From positions 62,001 to 126,000 of the forward strand of contig JAGMBO010000045.1 of assembly GCA_023129715.1 (NCBI GenBank): a stretch of DNA of 64,000 nucleotides. The letters run 5' to 3'. Made by a program: the position numbers and the translations under genes. Shown here one piece after another: positions 41,198 through 50,903 of the stretch (the stretch's first letter is position 1; each line of letters begins with the position of its first letter). The stretch comes from Candidatus Eiseniibacteriota bacterium. Its GTDB lineage: Bacteria; Eisenbacteria; RBG-16-71-46; CAIMUX01; WJJG01. The notes under the pieces were generated by a model, which did not search any database, had not been told where the DNA came from, and saw only the letters and a program-made list of their open reading frames with translations.

Positions 41198-42951
41198 CAG
41201 ATCCCGGCACTCAAGTAGAAGCTGAACAGAAGCTCGCGTTTGTGTTCAGGAAACCATCCCCCACAACCACCGGGACATGCGTAGACATCTTGATTCGCCG
41301 CCACCCGCTCGATGCTCGCCCCGCCCCACAGCACCGGTCCCCGCCGGTAGTCGACCGCGAATCCGGTGCGCCAGACGTTGAGCGGGTTGGCAGGGAACGA
41401 CCAGGCACCGACCTCGCCGCAGTTCTCACTCGCCGCCGGGTCGCAGCCGGTCGACTCGGGCTGCCAGGGCACGCCGAGGGTTCCCCCGCCTCTACGGATG
41501 TGGCGCACCCAGCCTCGCAGCGACCAGCGGGGACTGGCCGCCACACCCGCGCGCAGCAGGATCTCCTCGACATCGGGACCGCCGGGGTAACCGAGCGAGC
41601 GCCCCTGGTGATCCCAATCGCATTGGCACTGGTTCTGATAGTAGACCGAGTAGGTGTAGTCCGAGACGCGCGTGTACTGCAGCCCAAGCGTCCAATCCCG
41701 CCACCGGTGCTGCGGCGCCCAGGTTGTCCCCAACTGGAACCCTCCACGCGTGGGCGCCTCCGAGGTCTCGGTGACGATATCATCGGCGAGCAGCTCGCCA
41801 TAGAGGAACCACCCCGGCTGCACGCGCCAGGCAACATCGAGGCTCCAGAGCACGTTGTTGCGCAGGTAGTTCTCGGTCGAATCTGAAGGCTCATCCTGCA
41901 TCTGCAGCCGCTCGACCAGGGTGTAGGGCACGATGCCACTGAGATAGAGCATCGAGGGTGAGTCGGCCTGATAGCGCGCGCCCTCGGAGAGTCCGACACA
42001 GAGATCAGGGGTGATCGTCCAGAGCAAGCGGTGGGCGGAGAGGAAGCGGTGCCGGCCGGGATTGGCGGCGGGCGCGGAGGAGGCCCGATCGACTGCCACG
42101 GCGGCACTGGTCTCACCCGTCAGCGCGAGAAAGCGGAACTGCCGCCCGAGCCGTAGCTGATACTCGACGAAATCGAAGGGCACCGCGGTCTCGGAGAGCA
42201 GCAGCGTGCCCCCCAGTCCCGGCCCCCAGTGATGGCGGTCCCGTCCGAGGCGCAGCTGCAGGCCACCTAAGTCTGCCGAGAGGGTCACCTCGTCCGCATG
42301 CAGAATCACATCGCTGCCGGCGACCAAGGGGTCGGCAAAGCCGCGCGCGCGATCGATCTCGGCCGCGTAGAACCCGCTGCTGATCACGACCGAGCGTCCG
42401 GCATAGAAGATCGCCCGGAAGCCGACCCGGGTGGAATCGGTCCAGTCGATGCGTTCTCCGGTGCGAAACGCCGGCATGAAGCGGGCATAGGGGGCGAGCA
42501 GAAGCAGGCGGTCATCGGCCGCAAACTGGATCAGCGCACCGGGCCGGCGGCTTTTCCCCGGTGTCGGGCCCGACCAGCGCTGAGCATCCCAGGCGAGGAG
42601 CGCGGCCAGCCGCTGCCGTGAGGGATTGTCGGCATATGGAGCTCCGGCCACGTCCGGTAGGCGGGAGGCCCCGCTCGGCACCCCGGTCGCACCCGGCACC
42701 CACCGGATGTGCGCTGCATTTCCCCGCTCCGACAACCACCCTGCCAGCTCCCCCCGGTCGACCGGGCGGAAACTCCACGCCTCGAACGGCAGCTCGCCGC
42801 GGGCAACGAGAAACTCGATCTCGCGATCCACGCCCGCCCAGGGCGAGAGCGGCTCGGGCGGCGCAAGCCGAGTCGCATCCTCACTGCCAATGGCAGCAGT
42901 GCCAAGGCTCAGGATGAGCGCGCCGGCCAGACAGGCGAACCCGATTCTCAC
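41197..42951 (-). CDS. Wzi/capsule-assembly-like outer-membrane protein
   Basis: This 584-residue protein has a signal peptide (MRIGFACLAGALILSLGTAA). An N-terminal helical part (about 35-100) is followed by a barrel with many aromatic strands. GRDRHHWGPGLGGTLLLSETAVPF is close to the central pattern of the Wzi/capsule assembly family, where the barrel helps hold surface polysaccharide. The end FSFYLSAGI is a plausible barrel end. No capsule synthesis genes are nearby, so the polymer is unknown. Confidence 0.78.
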   Translation of the reverse strand: MRIGFACLAGALILSLGTAAIGSEDATRLAPPEPLSPWAGVDREIEFLVARGELPFEAWSFRPVDRGELAGWLSERGNAAHIRWVPGATGVPSGASRLPDVAGAPYADNPSRQRLAALLAWDAQRWSGPTPGKSRRPGALIQFAADDRLLLLAPYARFMPAFRTGERIDWTDSTRVGFRAIFYAGRSVVISSGFYAAEIDRARGFADPLVAGSDVILHADEVTLSADLGGLQLRLGRDRHHWGPGLGGTLLLSETAVPFDFVEYQLRLGRQFRFLALTGETSAAVAVDRASSAPAANPGRHRFLSAHRLLWTITPDLCVGLSEGARYQADSPSMLYLSGIVPYTLVERLQMQDEPSDSTENYLRNNVLWSLDVAWRVQPGWFLYGELLADDIVTETSEAPTRGGFQLGTTWAPQHRWRDWTLGLQYTRVSDYTYSVYYQNQCQCDWDHQGRSLGYPGGPDVEEILLRAGVAASPRWSLRGWVRHIRRGGGTLGVPWQPESTGCDPAASENCGEVGAWSFPANPLNVWRTGFAVDYRRGPVLWGGASIERVAANQDVYACPGGCGGWFPEHKRELLFSFYLSAGI

Positions 42952-43031
42952 GCATCCCCTCCCGGATTGCTGCCGTCACCACCATGCGGGACAACCAAGT
43001 CGCTGTCCAAGACTCTCGTTGCTACGAAGGG

Positions 43032-43192
43032 CGCCGGAGCCGGAGGGGGTCGGAGGGATGTAAGCGCCGCGCAACGAGCAGGCGCTGAGGCAGACACTCA
43101 CGATGCTCGCGCGGCGCGCCCAAGGCGCGCGCCCCTGACAGGAACCTATCCCTGGCGCGCGCCGTTCCCGCAGACCCCCTCCGACTCCGGTG
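43032..43192. repeat. Long-range inverted repeat in the gap before the Wzi-like gene
   Basis: Arms 43032-43053 and 43171-43192 match as an inverted repeat at 19 of 22 bases (GGAGCCGGAGGGGG against CCCCCTCCGACTCC). The 117 bases between them are very GC-rich with several GGCGCGC runs. No gene is found in the gap 42952-43265. It could be a structured 3' end of the protease gene or a leader of the Wzi-like gene. Confidence 0.6.
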
Positions 43193-43265
43193 CCCGCGCA
43201 TCCGCTCCTACTTGATCCGACGTAGCGTCTTGCCCCACTCACTCGATCTGTCGCGGCGCCTCGTT

Positions 43266-46200
43266 TCACTCGATCTGCCGCAACGCCTCCGCGATCGCCC
43301 GCTCGAGCTGATGATCAACTCCGCGCACCATCGCGCCGGGAGGGTTCTCGACTTCGATGTCGGGCAGGCAGCCAGTGCCCTCGAGATTCGATCCGTCGAG
43401 ATTCGAGTACCAGCCGCGGCCGGGCAGGCGCACCCAGGCGCCGTCGAGCAGGCGGATGCCCCCGGTCGAGACGACTCCACCATGAGTCTGCTGCCCCACG
43501 ACCGGACCGCGCTCGAGCGCGCGGATCGCCCAGGAGAAGATCTCGGCGTTGGAGAAGCTGTGTTCGTTGCACAAGACCACGATCGGCTTCGCCCAGGCAT
43601 AGAGCAGACGGCGCCCCTCGGGATAGCCGGAGCCGCCACCGCGACCGATGGTGGTCGCATGATCGGCGGCCATCAAGCTCGTCAACAAGAGATCGGTTGT
43701 CCAACCCCCGCCGTTGTTGCGCACATCGATAATCAACGCCTCCTTGCCATGCGCTTCGGCGTAGAGATCACGTTCGTACGTGTCGAGCGACGCGATTCCC
43801 ATGCGGCGGACATGGATGTAGGCAACCTCGCCATCGCTCGCCTCGGCCACACAACGCCGGCGGGCCTCGACCGCTTCCTCATAGACGAGGCCGCGCAGAT
43901 CGCGCCCCGAGATCGGGCGGATGACGACCTGGCGGCGCGCGCCTTCCATGTTCTCGACCTCCAATAGGGTTGGTTTGTCTACCGCCCGTGTCAGATGCCG
44001 CCAGAGGTTGTCCTCAGCGCCGAGGGAGACATGATTGACCGCCCGGACGATCTCGCCCGCCTCGAGCCGGCTCTCCACGCGGTCGGCCGGCGATCCCTTG
44101 ATCACGTGGCCGACCCGCACACCAGGGCCTCGATAGCCTGCATCGAGGATGATCCCCAATTCCCCCGTCTGGACCTCGAGCGCCGAGCCGCGGATCTTCG
44201 GGTCACCGGGGCCATCCCACATGCCGAGATGCGAGGCATTCAGCTCGCCCATCATCATCTCGATCACTTCCTGAAAGTCCCGGTAGGTCGAGGCGCCCAG
44301 AGCCCAGGGGCGGTAGCGCTTGCGCATCGCATCCCAGTCGCAGCCATGGAAGTCGGGGTCGTAGAAGTGATCGCGCAGCGCCCGCCAGGCTTCCTCGAAG
44401 ACGAAGCGGCGCTGCTCGGCGCGATCGATGAGTATCTCGGCTTCGTAGGTGTAGGACTTGCTTTCCCCGCCGCTCAGCGGCACCGCGGAGATCCCTCCGC
44501 CCTTCTTCAGATAGAAGAGCTTCTCCCCGTTCTCGTTCCACTGGACGTACTGCGGTTCCTGCCCGCCGCGCGTCAGGCGCTCGGGCTCGCTGCCGTCCCA
44601 CTTGATCTTCCACAAGTCCCGCTCGCCATCCTGCTCGGCGACGAAGACCAACTCGGTGCTCTCCTTGGAGATGAGCACGTTGCTCTCGTTACCGGTCAGG
44701 GTCGTCAGCCGATGGACGCGCTTGTAGATGTCCTCGAAGTCGATGCGGACTTCGACTTCATCCTCTTCCGCCTCATCGTCCTCTTCATCTGCTTCTTCTC
44801 CGTCCTCCCGCGCATCGCCACTGGCGTCTTTGTCCTCCCCATTGGGTTGATCCGTCTTCGGCTCGGGCTTGTCGCCGGAAATCGCGTCAAGCCGTTCCTC
44901 GCGCGAGAGCTCCTCGTCCTCGCGCGTCAGCCAGACATACCAGATGTCGGCCTGATTCAGGTACGCGCGCATCGACTCGAAGGCGATCATGCGCCCATCG
45001 GCCGACCAGTAAGGGGCACCATCCCAATCGGGATGCTGGCTGATGTTGACCGGATCGTGGTGGCCGTCGAGTGGCAGGACCCAGACATCGGTGTTGTAGT
45101 CGTCGTCCTCGAGTGTGTAGGCGAGCCACTTGCCGTCCGGCGACCAGGCGAAGGTGATCTCGCGCGGACTCTCGACCAGCGCGCGCTCATCCGAGCCGTC
45201 GGCATCCATGACCATCAGCGTCCCATTGCCCCGCCGGAAGGCGATCTGTTCCCCGTCGGGTGAGAACTTCGGCGTCCACTCTTCCTGCTTGCTGTCGGTC
45301 AGACGCGTAACCTCATGCAGCAGGGTGCGAGCCAAGCGGGATTCATCCTCATCGCCCGAAGTCACCTGATAGATCTCGCGCCGCCCGTCGCGATCCGAGA
45401 CGAAAATCAGCGAGTCGGAATTCGGCGCCCAGGCGATATCGCCCTCCCGCGCCGGCGAGTTCGAAACGTTGTACGCATAGGGTTCTTCATCGCTGGCCTT
45501 CATCACGAAGACCTCGCCCGCGTAAACGAAGGCGATCTGCTTGCCATCCGGCGAGAGCGCCATCTCATCGGCCCCGCTGCGCACGGCGAGCCACTCGCGC
45601 CGGTCCATCCGGTGATCCAGAGGAATGCGGATCGCGAGCCGCTCGGGCTCGGGCACCGGCTCGGGCCACTGCGACGACCCGTCAGCAGGCAACGCCGCGG
45701 GGATCGCAACGGTGTAGATGCCGTCCTCGTACTCGAAGGCAGCCAGCCGGCCGTTGTGCGCCAAGGTGGGGAAGCGCAGGCGGCCCTTGCGCAGACGGGT
45801 GACCCAGGCCCGCGATCCGCTCTGGACCGCCAGGACCTTCAGGTTCGAGACCCCCTTGGACTCGCTGAGATAGAGCACGTGCTCGCCGTCCGGAAACCAG
45901 GCCGGCCAGCGGTTGATGCCGGTCTCGAGATCGGGGCGCCTCCAATCGGGTGCCTGCTCCTCGTGCTCGGCCCAGAACTCGCCGCGCTGGCGGCGGGGAT
46001 CTTCGGTGAGACTCGCCAGCGCCGTCAGGTTGCGGAACTGGGGCGCCGGACGCAAGGCACCGATCGCCTGCATACCGGCAGCGGTGCACGACTCGCGCGC
46101 GATCGCTTCCGGCAATCCCGCCCCCGCGGGCCGCACCAAGCCGCCACTCCCCGGCACGCCCACCGGAGGATCGAGATCACAGAGCCAGAGCCGGTGGCGG

Positions 46201-46826
46201 GCATTGCCCTGGTAGTTGCGGCGAGACCAGGCGCCCCCGCCGCGGGTGAAAACGAGCTGCCGGCCATCGGGCGCGAGGACCGCGTCTTCTCCGCCGGCGG
46301 GAATCAGCGCGACCGGCGTTCCCCCGTCGAGAGAGGCACAGAAGATCCCGGGACTGTCGGTCTCATGGACGTAGCGCCAACTGCGGAAGATCACCGCGCG
46401 GCTATCAGGTGTCCAGTCGGTCGGGATGTCCTGGTAGCTGTTCCAAGTGAGCTGGCGCAACTCACCTCCGGCAACGGGCAGGAGATAGATGTCGAAGGTC
46501 CCGGCGCGATCGGAGGCGAAGGCGATCCAAGCACCGTCGGGGGACCAGCGCGGGTGATCGTCATGCGCCACGTGCACCGTCACCCGGCGCGCCGTCCCAC
46601 CTTCGCTGGACACGATCCAGATGTCACCCTGGTAAGAAAAGGCAATCCGGTCGCCCGCGGGACTGGGCGCCGGATGCCGTGGCATCACGACGATCGCCTC
46701 ATCGCTCCCAGCTTCAACCATCGAGGGCGCCAGCAGCGCGCCCCCGCTTGCGCCGCAAATCGCCAACGCCCAACCGAGGGCCGCCACCGGGCGCCACCGC
46801 CCCGGCCCGTTACTCCAATTCCCCAT
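43266..46826 (-). CDS. Tricorn-like S41-family protease
   Basis: This protein of about 1186 residues has a signal-like N-terminus. Six- and seven-bladed propeller repeats (AFSYQGDIWIVSSEGGTARRVT, RWSPDGAWIAFASDRAGTFDIYLLP) fill the first two thirds. A PDZ domain (GPGVRVGHVIKGSPADRVESRLEAGEIVRAVN) and an S41 peptidase core follow. The nucleophile is probably Ser1092 in HSFSNAEIFSWAI and RNNGGGWTTD is present. A highly acidic insertion (EDGEEADEEDDEAEEDE) interrupts the middle. Tricorn proteases degrade peptides into short pieces. ATG 46826 has GGAGGAG six bases upstream. The exported form is common in Bacteroidetes and relatives. Confidence 0.92.
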   Translation of the reverse strand: MGNWSNGPGRWRPVAALGWALAICGASGGALLAPSMVEAGSDEAIVVMPRHPAPSPAGDRIAFSYQGDIWIVSSEGGTARRVTVHVAHDDHPRWSPDGAWIAFASDRAGTFDIYLLPVAGGELRQLTWNSYQDIPTDWTPDSRAVIFRSWRYVHETDSPGIFCASLDGGTPVALIPAGGEDAVLAPDGRQLVFTRGGGAWSRRNYQGNARHRLWLCDLDPPVGVPGSGGLVRPAGAGLPEAIARESCTAAGMQAIGALRPAPQFRNLTALASLTEDPRRQRGEFWAEHEEQAPDWRRPDLETGINRWPAWFPDGEHVLYLSESKGVSNLKVLAVQSGSRAWVTRLRKGRLRFPTLAHNGRLAAFEYEDGIYTVAIPAALPADGSSQWPEPVPEPERLAIRIPLDHRMDRREWLAVRSGADEMALSPDGKQIAFVYAGEVFVMKASDEEPYAYNVSNSPAREGDIAWAPNSDSLIFVSDRDGRREIYQVTSGDEDESRLARTLLHEVTRLTDSKQEEWTPKFSPDGEQIAFRRGNGTLMVMDADGSDERALVESPREITFAWSPDGKWLAYTLEDDDYNTDVWVLPLDGHHDPVNISQHPDWDGAPYWSADGRMIAFESMRAYLNQADIWYVWLTREDEELSREERLDAISGDKPEPKTDQPNGEDKDASGDAREDGEEADEEDDEAEEDEVEVRIDFEDIYKRVHRLTTLTGNESNVLISKESTELVFVAEQDGERDLWKIKWDGSEPERLTRGGQEPQYVQWNENGEKLFYLKKGGGISAVPLSGGESKSYTYEAEILIDRAEQRRFVFEEAWRALRDHFYDPDFHGCDWDAMRKRYRPWALGASTYRDFQEVIEMMMGELNASHLGMWDGPGDPKIRGSALEVQTGELGIILDAGYRGPGVRVGHVIKGSPADRVESRLEAGEIVRAVNHVSLGAEDNLWRHLTRAVDKPTLLEVENMEGARRQVVIRPISGRDLRGLVYEEAVEARRRCVAEASDGEVAYIHVRRMGIASLDTYERDLYAEAHGKEALIIDVRNNGGGWTTDLLLTSLMAADHATTIGRGGGSGYPEGRRLLYAWAKPIVVLCNEHSFSNAEIFSWAIRALERGPVVGQQTHGGVVSTGGIRLLDGAWVRLPGRGWYSNLDGSNLEGTGCLPDIEVENPPGAMVRGVDHQLERAIAEALRQIE

Positions 46827-46844
46827 CGGCACTCCTCCGGATCG

Positions 46845-49800
46845 TCAGTTCTTGTCCAGGCACTCCAGAATCTGTCTCGCCACGAGTAGGGCCGCGCCGC
46901 GCACCTCCTCGCGGTCGACTTCCAGCCGATGCCGCCCATGAGTGGTGAACACCACCGGCACCGGCATCTCACGGATCAACCGCTGCACATCCTGCCGGGT
47001 CAGCTTGCGCCCCATATCCATCTTCACGCCCCCCGCGCGCAGGGTCAACGTCTCGACGCCCGCCGCGGTCGCCCGGACGCGTAGACGGCGCAGCTCGAAC
47101 AGGTTCTCGGCCGCCGGGGGCATCTCGCCGAAGCGATCGATGATTTCTTCCGCCAACTCGTCGACCTTCTCCACGCCGGCCGCATCCGCGAGACTCTTGT
47201 ACAAGTTCATCTTCTCGGGATCGTCGGCGATGTAGCCCGACGGGATGAAGGCCTCGAGATCGGTAATCACCAGCGCGGTAGGCTTCTCCTTAATCGGCTG
47301 ACCCTTGATCTCCTGCATCGCCTCGTTGAGCAGGCGCATGTAGAGATCGAAACCGACATTGAGAACGAATCCATGCTGCTCGGTGCCCAGGATGTTGCCT
47401 GAACCGCGGATCTCGAGATCACGCATCGCCAGCTGGAAGCCGCTGCCCAAGTCCTCGAACTCCTCGATCGCCTTCAAGCGTTTCATCGCCTGCTCGGTAA
47501 TCACCCGGTGGGGCGGCAACAGCAAGTATGCATAGGCCAGCCGCGCCGAGCGCCCGACCCGTCCGCGGAGCTGATAGAGTTGGGCCAGACCGAAGGTGTC
47601 GGTGCGGTTGACGAGGATCGTATTGACGTTGGGCATGTCGAGCCCCGACTCGATGATCATCGTTGACACGAGCACGTCGTACTCGCGCTGGAGGAACTTG
47701 CGCATCACATCTTCCAGCTTCCGTTCACGCATCTGGCCATGAGCAACGGCGATGCGCAGATGGGGCACGAGCGAGCGCACGTAGTTCGCGACTGCATCGA
47801 TCGATTCGACCCGATTGTGGACGAAGAAGCTCTGACCGCCTCGATCGGCCTCGCGCATCAGTGCATAGCGAATCACCTCGTCGCCGAATTCGACGAGCTC
47901 GGTGCGGATCGGGCGCCGGTCGCGGGGGGGCGTGCGGATCGCGCTCATGTCCCGGGCGCCCATCAGCGCAAGGTTCATCGTCCGGGGGATCGGAGTCGCG
48001 GTCATCGTCAACACATCGATCTGCGTGCGCAACTGTTTCAAGCGCTCCTTGTGCGCAACACCGAAGCGCTGTTCCTCATCGACGATGAGCAATCCCAGGT
48101 CCTTGAAGCGGACATCCTTCTGGATCAGGCGATGCGTTCCGACGGCGATATCGACCTTGCCCGCGGCGAGATCCTTCAACACCGCGGTCAGCTCGCCGCG
48201 CGTGCGGAAACGGCTCAGCATCTCGACGCGGACCGGGTAGCCCTTCAGCCGCTCGGTGATCGTGTCGTAGTGCTGCTGCGCCAGCAGGGTCGTCGGGACG
48301 AGGAAGGCGACTTGCTTGCCGTCCATCACCACCTTGAACGCGGCCCGGATGGCGACTTCCGTCTTGCCATAGCCGACATCCCCGCAGATCAACCGGTCCA
48401 TCGGCACCGGGTGCTCCATGTCGCCCTTGACATCTTGGATCGCGGTGAACTGGTCGGGCGTCTCGTCATAGGGGAAGCGCGCCTCCATTTCGGCCTGCCA
48501 GACCGTGTCGGGAGGGAAGGCGTGTCCGGGCTGCGCCTTGCGCACGGCATAGAGGCGCAGCAGCTCATCGGCCATGTCCTTGATCGCCTTCTTGACCCGC
48601 GCCTTGGTCTTGGCCCACTGATTCGTGCCGAGCCTGCTCAGCGCCGGCCGATGCCCCTCCTCGGCAGAGTACTTCTGCACCAGGTTGAGCTGGTCGACGG
48701 GGATGAAGAGCTTATCGCCCCGCGCATACTCGATCTTCATGCAGTCGGTCAGTTGGCTGTTGACCGGCAAGCGCTCGATCCCGCGATAGACCCCGATGCC
48801 ATGATCGATGTGCACGACGAAGTCGCCCGGACGCATGGCGAGGAGTTCTTTGAGCGAGATCCCGCGGCTGTAGCGCCGTCCCGCGCGCCGGCGGCGCAGG
48901 CGCTCGAAGATCTCATGGTCGGTCAGAACCGCGAGCTTGAGCGCGGGAACGGTGAATCCGCCGGCCAGATTACCGACGACGAAATCGGCGTGCGCCCCCT
49001 CCATCAGCTCGGCCAGCCGATCGCGGTGGTGAGTCGTATCACACAGAACGGTCACCGCGATTCCGCTGCGGTGGAGACGCTCGATGTAGGCGCGGGTGAG
49101 TTTGAGATTGCGGCCGAAGCGCTCCTGGGGCTGTGTGCGCAGGGTGAAGTAGCGCGTGGCATAGGGCAGCAACAGCGAGCCCTCGCGCTCGTCGCCCCAC
49201 CCGCCGCCCGCACCACGCCACGCGTCTGCGAGGGTGGCGTCGATGTCGAGCGCTTTCCCACGCTCCCCGGTCTCCGGGTCTGAGTCGGGGGCGTCCCACT
49301 GCCCGGTGTCGCGCTGTCTGGCGTCCCCCTGCCCGGCGTCCCGCCGCTCTGAATCCTGGTTCCCGGCGCTGTGGGTAATCAGCTTGCGCCAGGCATCGGC
49401 CGAGGGGACCTCGGCCGGGTCCACGGTGAGCGGATCGGGCGGGTGCAGCTGCTCGCCGGCCGTCCAGCCGCGGTTGCGTGGCGGGGCCTCCCGGGCAGCG
49501 TCCTCCCGTGGCTCCTCTGTCGAGCGCGCGCCGATGCCCATGTAGACGGTCGGATGGGAGGCGAGCAAATCGGCGAGCCCGCCCTCCATGACGAAGAGCT
49601 CCTCGGGCGCCGAGAAGAGACTCGCGAGTCCCCCCTCCTCCTCGTCTTCCTCACCGGCATCTCCCGCCGCGGGGTGGGGATCGCCGGCAACGCACTCGGA
49701 CGCCGCGACACGCACCGCTTCGTGTGCTTCCCGCAGTTGCCCCTCGAGGTGCAACGGATCGTCGGCTATCACCCAGGTTTCTTCGCCGGTGAAGTCGAGC

Positions 49801-50741
49801 AAGGTGCCTCGCGGGATGCCGAGCCCGGCCATCATCCACTCGATGCCCTCGAAGCTTCCATCGCTGCGCAGCATGCTCAAGTACTCGTGCTGCGGCCCCT
49901 CCGTGGGCAGAAAGCCTGACTGCGCCGCCCGCGTCCAGTCCTCGTCGTCGACGATCACCTCCCACAACGGCAGAATGGTGAACTGCGCGAGGATCTCCTT
50001 CGAGCGTTGGGTGAAGACGTCGAACTCCCGCAGAGAGCGGATATCGTCGTCATCGAATTCGATGCGCACCGGATTGAGCCGCCCGAAGCTGTAGACGTCG
50101 ACGATCCCCCCGCGGCGGCTCATGTCCCCATACTCGCCGACCAGCGACTGGGGCTGATAGCCGAGGCGCCCCAGGAAGCCGAGGAGATCGTCCATGTCAA
50201 CCCGCTCACCGACGCGCAGGGTACGCACGAAGCGACCGAGATGCTCCGGCCGCGGGATCCGCTGGAAAAGCGCCCCGGGCGTGGTCAGGACGACCTGAAG
50301 ATCCGCGGCTTCCCCCGCGCGGCGTTGGATCAGGCGGGCGAGGGTCTCCAGACGGGCGGCCCGTTGGCGGGCACGCGGAATCTGGAGATCGTAGGGAGCG
50401 ACGCCGGAGTCGGGGAAGGGGGCGACGTGCTTACTGCCCAACAGGAAGATGAAGTCCTCGCGGGCCTCTTCCAGCGTCGAGCTGTCGGCGACCAGATAGA
50501 CCAGGGGGCCGCGGCGATGTGAGGCGAGATGGCGCGCTAGGTGGGCGGCCGCGACCGTGCTCGCCGAGGCCCCCAGGCCGAGCAGACCGACGTGCCGGCC
50601 CGCCGCCCGGGCCGGCTCACCGGCGGGCTTCGACTCCAGGTGGGCAACCAGTTCCTGGAGATTCTCGGACCGGCCGATCGCCTCGAGGAGTGCGGTGCCC
50701 ACCGGCACCTCTTCGCTCAGCCATCTCATTGCGCTGATCAT
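46845..50741 (-). CDS. mfd: Transcription-repair coupling factor
   Basis: This 1298-residue ATPase frees stalled RNA polymerase and recruits UvrA. The N-terminal UvrB-like module runs to about residue 340. The CarD-like RNAP-interaction domain is at [21 protein letters not shown]. Walker A is [17 protein letters not shown], the DEEQ box is VDEEQRFG, and the TRCF C-terminal domain is complete. A hydrophilic insertion at about 365-510 contains a 15-bp coding repeat (49291-49350). ATG 50741 is used; ATG 50729 is possible. Confidence 0.96.
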   Translation of the reverse strand: MISAMRWLSEEVPVGTALLEAIGRSENLQELVAHLESKPAGEPARAAGRHVGLLGLGASASTVAAAHLARHLASHRRGPLVYLVADSSTLEEAREDFIFLLGSKHVAPFPDSGVAPYDLQIPRARQRAARLETLARLIQRRAGEAADLQVVLTTPGALFQRIPRPEHLGRFVRTLRVGERVDMDDLLGFLGRLGYQPQSLVGEYGDMSRRGGIVDVYSFGRLNPVRIEFDDDDIRSLREFDVFTQRSKEILAQFTILPLWEVIVDDEDWTRAAQSGFLPTEGPQHEYLSMLRSDGSFEGIEWMMAGLGIPRGTLLDFTGEETWVIADDPLHLEGQLREAHEAVRVAASECVAGDPHPAAGDAGEEDEEEGGLASLFSAPEELFVMEGGLADLLASHPTVYMGIGARSTEEPREDAAREAPPRNRGWTAGEQLHPPDPLTVDPAEVPSADAWRKLITHSAGNQDSERRDAGQGDARQRDTGQWDAPDSDPETGERGKALDIDATLADAWRGAGGGWGDEREGSLLLPYATRYFTLRTQPQERFGRNLKLTRAYIERLHRSGIAVTVLCDTTHHRDRLAELMEGAHADFVVGNLAGGFTVPALKLAVLTDHEIFERLRRRRAGRRYSRGISLKELLAMRPGDFVVHIDHGIGVYRGIERLPVNSQLTDCMKIEYARGDKLFIPVDQLNLVQKYSAEEGHRPALSRLGTNQWAKTKARVKKAIKDMADELLRLYAVRKAQPGHAFPPDTVWQAEMEARFPYDETPDQFTAIQDVKGDMEHPVPMDRLICGDVGYGKTEVAIRAAFKVVMDGKQVAFLVPTTLLAQQHYDTITERLKGYPVRVEMLSRFRTRGELTAVLKDLAAGKVDIAVGTHRLIQKDVRFKDLGLLIVDEEQRFGVAHKERLKQLRTQIDVLTMTATPIPRTMNLALMGARDMSAIRTPPRDRRPIRTELVEFGDEVIRYALMREADRGGQSFFVHNRVESIDAVANYVRSLVPHLRIAVAHGQMRERKLEDVMRKFLQREYDVLVSTMIIESGLDMPNVNTILVNRTDTFGLAQLYQLRGRVGRSARLAYAYLLLPPHRVITEQAMKRLKAIEEFEDLGSGFQLAMRDLEIRGSGNILGTEQHGFVLNVGFDLYMRLLNEAMQEIKGQPIKEKPTALVITDLEAFIPSGYIADDPEKMNLYKSLADAAGVEKVDELAEEIIDRFGEMPPAAENLFELRRLRVRATAAGVETLTLRAGGVKMDMGRKLTRQDVQRLIREMPVPVVFTTHGRHRLEVDREEVRGAALLVARQILECLDKN
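49291..49350 (-). repeat. 15-bp coding repeat inside mfd
   Basis: Four units of 15 bases (GCGTCCCACTGCCCG, GTGTCGCGCTGTCTG, GCGTCCCCCTGCCCG, GCGTCCCGCCGCTCT) encode five-residue steps [20 protein letters not shown] in the linker of Mfd. Confidence 0.75.
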
Positions 50742-50903
50742 CCAGGATCCCCGCCGCCGATGCTACCCCCTGCCGCGCCGCCTCCGGCCTCCACGCGATC
50801 TGTCGCGGTTCGGCTGATCACGGCATCCGGGTGGAGGCTTCGGGACCGGCGCGCGGGATCGCTGTGTGCCGCGTGGTGGCCGGTGACGGCGGGGCAAGTG
50901 GCG

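Noticed and set aside
42976-43269. 97-codon minus-strand frame between the protease and Wzi-like genes
   Set aside because: It translates the inverted repeat and GC-rich runs; no ribosome site or domain is visible.
45315-49283. Plus-strand frames of over 500 codons opposite the tricorn-like and mfd genes
   Set aside because: Antisense shadows with His/Arg/Asp-rich composition and no domains.
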